A stretch of 12,928 nt of DNA, from NCBI GenBank assembly GCA_020630115.1, contig JAHDCA010000018.1:1450-14377 (forward strand), in the 5' to 3' direction. The notes beneath the pieces were generated by a model. It was not told the DNA's origin. It was given only the letters and a program-made list of their open reading frames with translations, and searched no databases. The translations under genes and the position numbers were made by a program. Positions 1-7,079 of the stretch are shown here, one piece after another. Numbering within the stretch: position 1 is the first letter of the stretch; every line of letters starts with the position of its first letter. Origin of the DNA: Candidatus Dojkabacteria bacterium. Lineage in GTDB: Bacteria; Patescibacteriota; Dojkabacteria; SC72; JAHDCA01.

Positions 1-1
1 A

Positions 2-124
2 AGTGATTATCCAGTTGCAGAAGTTAGTTTTGTCGATTCAAATCCAAATGATCCGAACAAAACTATAGTGGTTGAGAAATTGGTTGATTACTCGAGTTTA
101 AGATTAGTCTATATAGCTAAATGA
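2..124 (+). CDS. mreC: Rod-shape protein MreC, C-terminal end only (partial)
   Basis: An open frame enters from the left edge and ends at TGA 122-124, giving about 40 residues that finish in VDYSSLRLVYIAK. MreC proteins typically end in a beta-strand segment of the form 'plvDfsrLe.V.vv', and this tail fits that pattern. MreC is a membrane-anchored periplasmic scaffold that links the MreB cytoskeleton to the elongation peptidoglycan synthase. The stop codon overlaps the start of the next gene (ATGA at 121-124), and the following genes look like mreD and a PBP2, the usual partners. The call rests on this short tail plus gene order; the bulk of the gene lies outside the window. This is the only TGA stop among the thirteen genes. 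Confidence 0.72.
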   Translation, partial: SDYPVAEVSFVDSNPNDPNKTIVVEKLVDYSSLRLVYIAK

Positions 125-570
125 TATATTTTTTATTTTTAATATTTACAGCTTTTCTAGTCGTATTTATCGATAGCTTCTTTGTTGGACTGTGGGGGTT
201 GAGTATGTTTTTTGTAATATGTCATATGATATCTAAGTGGAGAAGGAATGATGTGCTTTTAAACCTTGTGTTTGTATTAGTGACTGGCTACTTCTTGGAT
301 ATTGCTTATTCTGTTGATCATGGAGTGGTAATGGCGGCGATCTCGGTTGCTTTAATATTAAATATACTTTTGAGTAATATCTTTAATAATAGAGTTGGTA
401 GTCTGAAAGGCCTTGATACTTACATAAGTGCAATAATCTTTTTCATAATACTTTCAGGTCAATTTGCATTATCTTTACTGGTTGTAGCTTTTTTTCAAAC
501 TATAATACTTAAAGCAGTCGATAAATTATTTACACTAATCCTAGGTGAGTCGGAAATTAAAATTTTCTAA
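121..570 (+). CDS. mreD: Rod-shape-determining membrane protein MreD
   Basis: A 149-residue, almost wholly hydrophobic protein. I see about five to six membrane segments, roughly at residues 2-18, 22-38, 45-63, 67-87, 100-120 and 118-138, separated by short charged turns such as KWRRND near residue 40. Length and topology match MreD (usually about 160 residues), the integral membrane part of the MreBCD-PBP2-RodA elongation complex. MreD diverges fast, so the name relies mainly on position: its ATG overlaps the mreC stop (ATGA), and its last 26 bases overlap the start of the PBP2 gene. The overlaps imply translational coupling. No Shine-Dalgarno sequence precedes the start. Confidence 0.8.
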   Translation: MIYFLFLIFTAFLVVFIDSFFVGLWGLSMFFVICHMISKWRRNDVLLNLVFVLVTGYFLDIAYSVDHGVVMAAISVALILNILLSNIFNNRVGSLKGLDTYISAIIFFIILSGQFALSLLVVAFFQTIILKAVDKLFTLILGESEIKIF

Positions 571-2632
571 GGAATTAACTAATCAATCAAAGGCATCTAG
601 CTTAGATCTGAGACCGGTTAGTACTTTAGAAGTAGGTAGAGAGGGTGGTGTAGCTGAATTTGAGGTTGGTAATGAGGATCTTCAAGCCAATGATAAAGGC
701 AACTTTGTATACCGACTTGTGATATTTCCATTTATCGCAGTTTTAATACTGGGATTGATAATTAGTGGGCATTTTGACATCTATAGTTCAGATGTTCAAA
801 ATTTTGGCTCTACAAGGTCTAAGAAATTACTACCTAATAGAGGGGTTATCGTTGATAAGAATGGGGTTATTCTAGCTGAGAATGTACCTTCGATGAATCT
901 GTATATAGATAGCGAGATATTTCAAAGATTAGAAGAACAAGAAAGAGATGAGGTGCTTGTTTTGCTTCAGGAGAAGCTAAACGGTAAATGGGAAGACTAC
1001 GATCAAGAAGGTAATGGCCTGTACGAATCATTAAAAGAGAAGTATGAGTTCTTGTATAGTGATCAGAGATGGTTTGTTCAGCTAAAACTAGCTTCGGGTT
1101 TGGAGAATGATATGGCCATTGAATTGAAAGCAATAGCTGATGAGTATGAATTTTTAATTGTTGATGATCATAATGTACGTAATTATCCTTATGGTCAATT
1201 AACCTCACACCTTCTTGGTTATTCATCTAACATAAGTGCAGAAGATATTGAGTCGCTTGATTATCTTTCGATTGAAAATCAAGACGAAACAGTTGGGAAG
1301 CTAGGCCTTGAGAGGTTTTATGATGCATTGCTTAGAGGTGAGAACGGTTACGCTATTGAAGAACGTAATGCTCGTGGAGAGCTTGTGTCTGATGGCTTTA
1401 GAGTAGTTGATGAAAAGATTGAGGGTGCAAATCTACAACTTAATCTAGATATTGTAGCTCAACAGAAGATGTATGAAATCTTGGAGAAAGCAGTCCAGGA
1501 ATATGAGGCAGATGGAGCTTCCGGCATAATTCAAAGGATAGATGATGGTGGTATTGAGGTAATTGCTAATTATCCAAGTTATGATAATAATCCATTTGTT
1601 AGTGGTATAAGTATTGGTGAATACGCAAAGATTCGCGAAAATCCAAACAGACCACTTGTCGACAGAGCACTCGGAGCACAACTTCCTCCTGGTTCGATCT
1701 TCAAGACTTTGACTGCTGCTGTAGGTTTGCAATCGGGAGTTATTGATAGTGATACAACATACCTAAGTCGTGATGGTTACGCATTTAGCAATGATGTAAT
1801 CTTCCCTGAGATCAACAATAATTCGTATGGAAATCTAAATGTCGTAGATGCTCTTTCAGTTTCGAGTAATATTTTCTTCTGTGAGGTTATGCGTAATGGT
1901 CTTGAGATCGATGAATTTTCAGGCTACCTAGACAAATTTGGAATAGGTAAGACGACAGGGATAGATACATTTAGTGAAGCCTCAGGTATGTTGCCTAGTC
2001 GAGCGAATAAAGAAAGCCTTGCATTGAATCGGGCTTGGTTAGATCCGATTTGGTATCCGGAAGGTGACTCATGTAACACTGCAATCGGACAAGGTATTAC
2101 AACGATAACTCCAATCCAAGCAGTTAATTGGGTTAGCACCTTGAATAACGGAGGAAAGGTTTTCGAGCCATCTTTGGTGCAAGCATCATTTGATGGAGAA
2201 TTAGGGGATGAATCAAGAGAGCTTAGTCCAACAGTAGTCAACAAGGATTTTATTGATCAGCAAAATCTTGAAACAGTAATTGAAGGTATGAGGTATGCTG
2301 TCGAGCGAGAACGACTTGGTATTTATCCTCTCAAGGACACTAAGTATGGGGTTGGTGCAAAAACTGGTACTGCTGAGTTTGGGCGTATAGATCCTGAGAC
2401 AGGTTATTACGAGCAACAACATGGTTGGGTTGTAGGATTTTTCCCTGCTCAAGAACCTAAGTATTCTTTCGTTATCCTGCTTGAGAATGGTAAGAGGGGT
2501 TTAAATGCAGCAATAACAGCAAAAGAGTTCTTGGATTGGCACTACGGGTATGTTCAAGTTTTGGATGGTAGTGATCCCAACGTTGAGTTTGATTTAGAGG
2601 TTGATGAGGGAGCTCCTGAAGATACTTTGTAG
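545..2632 (+). CDS. mrdA: Penicillin-binding protein 2 (class B peptidoglycan transpeptidase)
   Basis: A 695-residue D,D-transpeptidase that cross-links peptidoglycan during elongation. A cytoplasmic stretch of about 54 residues precedes a single membrane anchor (residues 55-74). The dimerisation/pedestal domain starts at RGVIVDKNGVILAENVPS and includes GLERFYDALLRG, typical of PBP2. All three catalytic motifs are present: SxxK as S384-IF-K387 in PPGSIFK, SxN as S440-S-N442, and KTG at 606-608 in GAKTGTAEFG. The C-terminal tail is acidic. The start is GTG at 545, inside the end of mreD; no other Met codon precedes the membrane anchor, so this start is favoured despite lacking a Shine-Dalgarno site. 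Context with mreC and mreD supports PBP2 (MrdA) over FtsI. RodA, its glycosyltransferase partner, is not in the window. Confidence 0.93.
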   Translation: MSRKLKFSKELTNQSKASSLDLRPVSTLEVGREGGVAEFEVGNEDLQANDKGNFVYRLVIFPFIAVLILGLIISGHFDIYSSDVQNFGSTRSKKLLPNRGVIVDKNGVILAENVPSMNLYIDSEIFQRLEEQERDEVLVLLQEKLNGKWEDYDQEGNGLYESLKEKYEFLYSDQRWFVQLKLASGLENDMAIELKAIADEYEFLIVDDHNVRNYPYGQLTSHLLGYSSNISAEDIESLDYLSIENQDETVGKLGLERFYDALLRGENGYAIEERNARGELVSDGFRVVDEKIEGANLQLNLDIVAQQKMYEILEKAVQEYEADGASGIIQRIDDGGIEVIANYPSYDNNPFVSGISIGEYAKIRENPNRPLVDRALGAQLPPGSIFKTLTAAVGLQSGVIDSDTTYLSRDGYAFSNDVIFPEINNNSYGNLNVVDALSVSSNIFFCEVMRNGLEIDEFSGYLDKFGIGKTTGIDTFSEASGMLPSRANKESLALNRAWLDPIWYPEGDSCNTAIGQGITTITPIQAVNWVSTLNNGGKVFEPSLVQASFDGELGDESRELSPTVVNKDFIDQQNLETVIEGMRYAVERERLGIYPLKDTKYGVGAKTGTAEFGRIDPETGYYEQQHGWVVGFFPAQEPKYSFVILLENGKRGLNAAITAKEFLDWHYGYVQVLDGSDPNVEFDLEVDEGAPEDTL

Positions 2633-2658
2633 ACAGAGTAACTCTTTTGATTTATAAG

Positions 2659-2698
2659 AATTAAGTTCACATCCGAAGTTCATCCCTTAATTTTTTTT
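2659..2698 (+). terminator. Weak AT-rich terminator candidate after the PBP2 gene
   Basis: AATTAAG at 2659-2665 can pair with CTTAATT at 2686-2692, and one G-T wobble lets the stem extend outward. The 3' arm runs into a T tract ending at 2698. The stem is almost all A-T and the loop is about 20 bases, so a functional terminator is uncertain. Confidence 0.3.
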
Positions 2699-2747
2699 CA
2701 TATAGTATTAAGAATTTTTTAATATTCTTCACTTAGAATTAATCTTA

Positions 2748-3575
2748 ATGGAAGATAAGACTCTGAGAAGATATTTTAGTGGAGATAAATTTACACCTAA
2801 AACGGTATTTACAATTGGTGATAAGCGTTTATTAGATGTTAAAGATAAGATCTGTATAGTTGGGAGTCGTAGGGTTGATGAATACGCAAAATACGTGCTG
2901 AAGAATATTTTTGAGATCTTGGGTTGTATGAAGGATATTGTAGTGATATCAGGTTTGGCCCTGGGTACTGATAGTCTTGTACACCAATACTGCTTTAATA
3001 AGAGTATCCCGACGATAGCTATAACACCAGGGGGGATCGGCAGAGGTTTTCCTATCTCCAACCAGAAGATCTTTGATCAGATCGCTGAGCATGGTTTGAT
3101 CATAAGTGAGTATCCAAGTGATAGCCCGATAGTTAAAGGCTCATTTCCTCATCGTAATCGACTGATGGTTGGTTTGGCTGATATTGGTTTTGTAATAAGA
3201 GCTGGTGCTAAGAGTGGAAGCCTAATTACTGGCAATCTCTTTCTGGAATCCGGTAAGGAACTATACGTACCGCCAGGGAGGATAGGTGATAGACTTAGTG
3301 AAGGAACGAACAAGATGATTGTATCGGGAGCCAATATGATTGATGACTTCGGTGAACTAGCTAGTATGCTAGGTATAAAAGATCTTGAAAAGTCGTTGAG
3401 AGATCAAAAATTAATTAAAGTTAAGAGTAAGTTAGATAATTCAAGTGATGTTCGAATAGCTGATGATGGTGAGTTAATTATAGATGTAAAAAAATATTAC
3501 ACAGTTTTGACAGAACTAGAGTTAGACTGTATTGTAACGAGAAATTACAAAGGCAAATACTTCATTAATAGATAA
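2748..3575 (+). CDS. dprA: DNA-processing protein DprA (Smf family), short form
   Basis: A 275-residue protein of the Rossmann-like DprA/Smf family. DprA binds incoming single-stranded DNA and loads RecA during natural transformation; many non-competent bacteria carry it too. Visible motifs are VGSRR (38-42), SGLALGTD (68-75), the GG of the nucleotide-like loop (95-96), SEYPSDSP, FPHRNR (133-138), AGAKSGSLITG (152-162), PPG and SEGTNKMI (184-191). These follow the family order closely. The Rossmann core starts near residue 34, so the N-terminal SAM-like domain found in many DprA proteins is nearly absent. The region after about residue 210 is poorly conserved and only loosely resembles the C-terminal winged helix. 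It lies one base upstream of topA, and dprA-topA adjacency is common in bacteria. The ATG start has no Shine-Dalgarno site. Confidence 0.88.
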   Translation: MEDKTLRRYFSGDKFTPKTVFTIGDKRLLDVKDKICIVGSRRVDEYAKYVLKNIFEILGCMKDIVVISGLALGTDSLVHQYCFNKSIPTIAITPGGIGRGFPISNQKIFDQIAEHGLIISEYPSDSPIVKGSFPHRNRLMVGLADIGFVIRAGAKSGSLITGNLFLESGKELYVPPGRIGDRLSEGTNKMIVSGANMIDDFGELASMLGIKDLEKSLRDQKLIKVKSKLDNSSDVRIADDGELIIDVKKYYTVLTELELDCIVTRNYKGKYFINR

Positions 3576-3576
3576 C

Positions 3577-5817
3577 ATGGCAGCAAAGAAGAAAAGTACA
3601 ACTAAAGGAAATCCTAAACACTTAGTGCTTGTAGAGTCTCCTTCTAAGGCTAAGACTATTAATAAGTACCTGGGTAAGGAGTATAAGGTTCTTGCGACTG
3701 TTGGGCATGTTATTGATTTACCAAAGAGCAAACTTGCTGTTGATAAAGAAAACGACTTTACTCCTGAATGGTCTATGATCAAAGGTAAAGGTAAAGTTGT
3801 TACAGAGATCAAGAAGAATCTACCAGACGAAAATCACGAAGTGTTTTTGGCGATGGACCCCGACCGTGAAGGAGAGGCAATCGCTTATCATGTTGCGGCA
3901 AAGCTTGGATTGAAGTCACCTAAGAGAATTGTTTTTAATGAAATTACTAAATCTGCTGTAACAAATAGTATTGAAAGCCCAAGGGAGATAGATGATGGTT
4001 TAGTACATTCTCAATTTGCAAGAAGAGTTCTTGATAGGCTTGTTGGTTACGAACTTTCTCAAGTTCTTTGGCAGAAGATGTGGTACGGTTTAAGTGGTGG
4101 AAGGGTTCAATCACCGGCCTTGAGGTTAATAGTCGAAAGGGAACAAGAGATAGATGCATTTGATCCACAGGAGTATTGGGAGATCTTTAGTAACTTTGAA
4201 GGCTTTAGGGCACAATTAAGTAAGATTGAAGGCAAAAAAGCAATTGTTTCTGATTCCAAAACCGCTAAGAGTATAGAGAAGGCATGTGTAGGTGAAAAGA
4301 TTGAAGTTGATGAGATTAAAACTCGTAAAGTAAGTAAGTCACCTTCAGCACCATTTACTACATCAACACTTCAACAAGCCGCGAATAATAGGCTCGGTCT
4401 TTCAGCAAGTCGAACTATGCAACTAGCTCAACAACTATACCAACAAGGACATATCACTTACATGAGAACTGACTCAACTAATCTCTCGAAACAAGCTCTT
4501 GATCAGTCTCGTAAATTCATAAAAGATGTTTATGGTGATAAGTATCTCCCTAAGTCTCCAAGGATCTACTCTAAGAAAAGTAAAAATGCTCAGGAAGCGC
4601 ATGAGGCTGTCAGACCAACAAATTTCTCGATGACTCAAGCAGACATCTCGGAGATGATGACTTCAGCTCACGCAAAGCTATATGAGATGATAAAAAGTAG
4701 GACTGTTGCATCACAGATGGAAAATAAACAGAGTGAACAATTATCGGTTGTTTTGAAAGTTGATGGTAATGATGGTGTTTCTTACTCATATCGGATGGGT
4801 GGTGAAAAAGTCCTTTTTGATGGGTTCCGGAGAGCATGGGGAGGAATTGATTCTGAAGATAAGACGGCACAATTTTCTAGTTTGAAAGAGGGTGATACGT
4901 TTAAAGTTGAGAAGTTAGAGTTAGATCAACTATTCACAAAGCCACCTGCAAGGTTTAACGAGGCATCATTGGTTAAGATGCTAGAGAAGCTTGGGATAGG
5001 AAGGCCATCAACTTATGCTTCGATCATCTCTGTTGTAATTGCAAGAGGGTACGTACTTAAAGAAGGTAAGCAACTTGTACCCACAGATGTTGGTAAAGCT
5101 GTATGTGGGCTTCTGGTTAAGAGTTTTACACGTCTTGTTGACTACGATTACACAGCCAATATTGAAAAAAGTTTTGATAAGATTGCGTCTCAAGAACTTG
5201 AGTATGTACCTTTTATGAAGCAAGAGTATGGTGTTTTTGATGGTGAGAGGAATGAAGCGATGGATAAAGTTGATAAGGCTGAGGTTGTTATTCTTGAAAA
5301 AGATACTGATGAAAAATGTGAAAAGTGCGACGCTCAGATGCATGTTAAGTTAGGAAGGTACGGTAAGTTCTATACTTGTTCAACTTTCCCTGACTGTGAT
5401 GGTATAAAGTCAATCGATGGTGGTGAGGAGAATATGGATTTTGAGAAGTATAAAAAACCTTCTGAGTGTCCAAAGTGTAAAGCACAGATGAAGCTTAAGG
5501 TAGGTAAAAATGGACAGTTCTGGGGTTGCGAAAAGTATCCAGAGTGTAAAGGAATTGTCGGACTTCTCTTGAATAAATCGTGTGATCTTTGTAAGAAAGA
5601 CTTAGTTGAGAGGAGATCTCGTTGGGGTAAGATGTTTAACGGTTGTAGTGGTTACCCTGATTGTAACTTTATCGAAGGTGCGAAGAATAGGGGAAAGAGA
5701 AAAGCTACTACTAAGAAAAAGACAGCGAAAAAGAAAGCTACTAGTAGAAAGAAGACTGCGACGAAAAAGGCACCAAAGAAAACCTCAAAATCAAAGACAG
5801 CAAAGTCGAAGAAGTAG
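3577..5817 (+). CDS. topA: DNA topoisomerase I (type IA) with three zinc fingers and a lysine-rich tail
   Basis: A 746-residue type IA topoisomerase that relaxes negative supercoils by single-strand passage. The TOPRIM domain begins at LVLVESPSKAKTI, with catalytic Glu20 and the acidic triad in DPDREGE (94-100). The active-site tyrosine is Y295 in ITYMRTDST. The core motif FNEASLVKMLEKLGIGRPST is also present. Three C4 zinc ribbons follow: C581/C584/C601/C607, C631/C634/C651/C657 and C669/C672/C691/C696. The last 45 residues (about 702-746) are a Lys/Thr/Ala-rich tail made of short KKKTAKKKAT-like units, probably for non-specific DNA binding. The ATG follows the dprA stop by one base, with no Shine-Dalgarno site, so translation may be coupled. 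Stop is TAG. Confidence 0.97.
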   Translation: MAAKKKSTTKGNPKHLVLVESPSKAKTINKYLGKEYKVLATVGHVIDLPKSKLAVDKENDFTPEWSMIKGKGKVVTEIKKNLPDENHEVFLAMDPDREGEAIAYHVAAKLGLKSPKRIVFNEITKSAVTNSIESPREIDDGLVHSQFARRVLDRLVGYELSQVLWQKMWYGLSGGRVQSPALRLIVEREQEIDAFDPQEYWEIFSNFEGFRAQLSKIEGKKAIVSDSKTAKSIEKACVGEKIEVDEIKTRKVSKSPSAPFTTSTLQQAANNRLGLSASRTMQLAQQLYQQGHITYMRTDSTNLSKQALDQSRKFIKDVYGDKYLPKSPRIYSKKSKNAQEAHEAVRPTNFSMTQADISEMMTSAHAKLYEMIKSRTVASQMENKQSEQLSVVLKVDGNDGVSYSYRMGGEKVLFDGFRRAWGGIDSEDKTAQFSSLKEGDTFKVEKLELDQLFTKPPARFNEASLVKMLEKLGIGRPSTYASIISVVIARGYVLKEGKQLVPTDVGKAVCGLLVKSFTRLVDYDYTANIEKSFDKIASQELEYVPFMKQEYGVFDGERNEAMDKVDKAEVVILEKDTDEKCEKCDAQMHVKLGRYGKFYTCSTFPDCDGIKSIDGGEENMDFEKYKKPSECPKCKAQMKLKVGKNGQFWGCEKYPECKGIVGLLLNKSCDLCKKDLVERRSRWGKMFNGCSGYPDCNFIEGAKNRGKRKATTKKKTAKKKATSRKKTATKKAPKKTSKSKTAKSKK

Positions 5818-5844
5818 TAAGGTTTGAAATCTACCCTGCTACTT
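5812..5844 (+). terminator. Imperfect hairpin at the topA stop codon
   Basis: The last bases of topA, 5812-5822, pair with 5834-5844 in ten of eleven positions: one A-C mismatch, one G-T wobble, 11-base loop. Only TTT follows directly; a T5 run comes about a dozen bases later. This may be a weak terminator or a 3'-end stabilising hairpin rather than a classic intrinsic terminator. Confidence 0.33.
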
Positions 5845-5909
5845 TAATGGTCAAATTTTTAATCTTTCATTTATAACTTCTTAACTCTCTTGGTGTAAAT
5901 TTGAATAGT

Positions 5910-6530
5910 ATGCCAAGTGAGAAATTCAAAAATTTTGGACTTAGTGGTTTGAGCGATACTGATCTAGTATCTATCTTGATCGGGACTGGTGGCGTTGGAG
6001 TTAGTTTCAAAGAAGTCTCAAAAGATGTTGCTAAGATTCTTATAAATGATCAGTCACCTGCTTTTGATGATCTTATCAAGGTCAAAGGAGTCGGTGAGAC
6101 TAAAGCGTTAAGGATAATCAGTGCCTTTGAGATAGCAAGGCGTATGAGGGAGAAAGATAGGCCAAGGCAGATACGTAGTGATAGAGATAGTTACGAGTAC
6201 CTTAAAGATAAGATAGGAAAAAAGGCTGAAGAGGTCTGGGCAATATACTTGAATGCTAGGTATGAGATCATAAGTTGTGAGCTCATAGCTAAAGGCAGGC
6301 TCAATACTGTTAATATTACGCCAAGAGATATTTTGGGCTTCTCGCTACTTAACAATTCAAACAATCTAGTGATTGCTCATAATCATCCCTCGGGTAATTC
6401 CCAAGTTAGCTATGCTGATAAGAAATTCACTATTAGACTTATGAATTGTTGTGAGTTGATGGGGGTTAACTTTGTTAGTCACATCGTTATTGGAAATGGT
6501 GAATATAGTGTTGTAGAGATTGATGACTAG
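5910..6530 (+). CDS. radC: RadC-family JAB/MPN-domain protein
   Basis: From the ATG at 5910 this is 206 residues. The N-terminal part has the RadC signature LSDTDLVSILIGTGGVGVS followed by a helix-hairpin-helix segment (DLIKVKGVGETKALRI). The C-terminal part is the MPN/JAB domain with the metal-binding JAMM-like motif H157-N-H159-P-S-G and D170. RadC proteins were once linked to DNA repair, but their biochemical role is still unsettled. An in-frame TTG at 5901 would add three residues. I prefer the ATG because family members usually begin with an MP-x-E-R/K pattern, and MPSEKF matches a shortened version of it. No Shine-Dalgarno site is present. It stands alone between topA and a TM2-domain gene. 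Confidence 0.9.
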   Translation: MPSEKFKNFGLSGLSDTDLVSILIGTGGVGVSFKEVSKDVAKILINDQSPAFDDLIKVKGVGETKALRIISAFEIARRMREKDRPRQIRSDRDSYEYLKDKIGKKAEEVWAIYLNARYEIISCELIAKGRLNTVNITPRDILGFSLLNNSNNLVIAHNHPSGNSQVSYADKKFTIRLMNCCELMGVNFVSHIVIGNGEYSVVEIDD

Positions 6531-6627
6531 GCTTCTTCTGTTTATGTCTTTCTGTGAGTAGATTATGGTGAAAAATCATGAACAATAGTATAGAATGGTG
6601 GAATATAATAATTTGAGTAGTGTCTTT

Positions 6628-6843
6628 ATGGCGGAAAAAGAAAAGAAGAGTAAAATTGTGGCAGTAATATTAGCCTTGCTCATTGGAGGTCTTGGAATTC
6701 ATCGTTTCTATCTCGGGCAAACTAAGAAAGGTATCCTTTACTTAGTGTTTTGTTGGACAGGCTTACCATCTATCCTTGCATTGGTTGATGGGGTTAGGTA
6801 CTTATTACTAAGTGACGAGGAATTTTCAAAGAAATACGATTAA
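6628..6843 (+). CDS. Small TM2-domain membrane protein
   Basis: From the ATG at 6628 this is 71 residues starting MAEKEKKSKI. Two membrane segments (about residues 9-25 and 34-54) flank the turn GGLGIHRFYLGQTKKG, the diagnostic motif of the TM2 domain (GG.G.HRFYLG). A short charged tail (DEEFSKKYD) follows. TM2 proteins are small helical-hairpin membrane proteins, mostly of unknown function. An upstream in-frame ATG at 6595 would add 11 residues. I favour 6628 because TM2 proteins often begin with a short Lys-rich segment directly before the first helix. A TATAGA box at 6589-6594 would also place transcription start downstream of 6595, though that box is weak evidence. The gene ends just before a strong terminator. 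Confidence 0.85.
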   Translation: MAEKEKKSKIVAVILALLIGGLGIHRFYLGQTKKGILYLVFCWTGLPSILALVDGVRYLLLSDEEFSKKYD

Positions 6844-6863
6844 AGAAAGATTCTGCTCTTATC

Positions 6864-6900
6864 AACTCTCTGGGTCAAGGCTCAGGGAGTTTTTCTTTTT
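6864..6900 (+). terminator. Strong rho-independent terminator after the TM2 gene
   Basis: AACTCTCTGGG (6864-6874) pairs with CTCAGGGAGTT (6881-6891) across all 11 positions, two of them G-T wobbles, around a six-base loop TCAAGG. A T-rich tract (TTTTCTTTTT, 6891-6900) follows at once. This separates the upstream genes from the rpsB unit. Confidence 0.9.
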
Positions 6901-6948
6901 ATAATATACTTGGGATAAATTTTAATAGCATAATAGCGAACTTGTATG

Positions 6949-6954
6949 TATAAT
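6949..6954 (+). promoter_or_regulatory. Candidate -10 box for rpsB-tsf
   Basis: A perfect TATAAT lies 126 bases upstream of the rpsB ATG, in the gap after the terminator. No good -35 box is seen at 16-18 bases; the best hexamer (ATAGCA, 6925-6930) matches three of six. It would give a 5' leader of about 120 bases. Confidence 0.5.
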
Positions 6955-6960
6955 CTGTAG

Positions 6961-7079
6961 TTTAATCTAAATCAGGATCGCGAGTGGGTTTCCTATCTGT
7001 TTAGAATCTGAACTTCAAAGCTTATTTATGAAGAAGAAGATTTTAGATAGTCACAAGTGATCTAAGAAAGGAAACTATT
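6961..7079 (+). promoter_or_regulatory. Structured 5' leader of rpsB with possible Shine-Dalgarno sequestration
   Basis: Three pairings are visible. GTTTCCT (6988-6994) is an exact complement of AGGAAAC (7069-7075), which contains the rpsB Shine-Dalgarno; the pairing extends past one mismatch through TCT/AGA. AATCT (7005-7009) pairs with AGATT (7038-7042), enclosing CTTC/GAAG (7013-7016 with 7033-7036). TTAGAT (7043-7048) pairs with ATCTAA (7060-7065) just upstream of the Shine-Dalgarno and competes with the first pairing. Ribosomal protein S2 operons are autoregulated through their leaders in several bacteria, so a feedback leader is plausible. It was found by eye and no folding energy was computed. 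Confidence 0.35.
7068..7072 (+). promoter_or_regulatory. Shine-Dalgarno site of rpsB
   Basis: AAGGA sits seven bases upstream of the ATG at 7080. It is the only clear, well-spaced Shine-Dalgarno among the twelve gene starts in the window. It fixes the rpsB start and shows that the long N-terminal extension is translated. Confidence 0.85.

Noticed and set aside
2666..2685. Near-repeats of AAGTTCAYATCC-like sequence in the gap after the PBP2 gene, as an operator or CRISPR-like repeat
   Set aside because: Only two short imperfect copies are present, with no regular spacer, so chance similarity is the simpler explanation.
2748..2750. TGA reassigned to glycine (code 25) as in Gracilibacteria
   Set aside because: All long genes read through to full family length with no in-frame TGA, and treating the mreC TGA as sense only adds a few codons before a TAA at 140-142.
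5606..5827. An Arg/Lys-rich + strand frame inside the 3' part of topA
   Set aside because: It is the +1-shifted reading of the lysine-rich topA tail; the topA frame has intact zinc-finger cysteines across the same bases.
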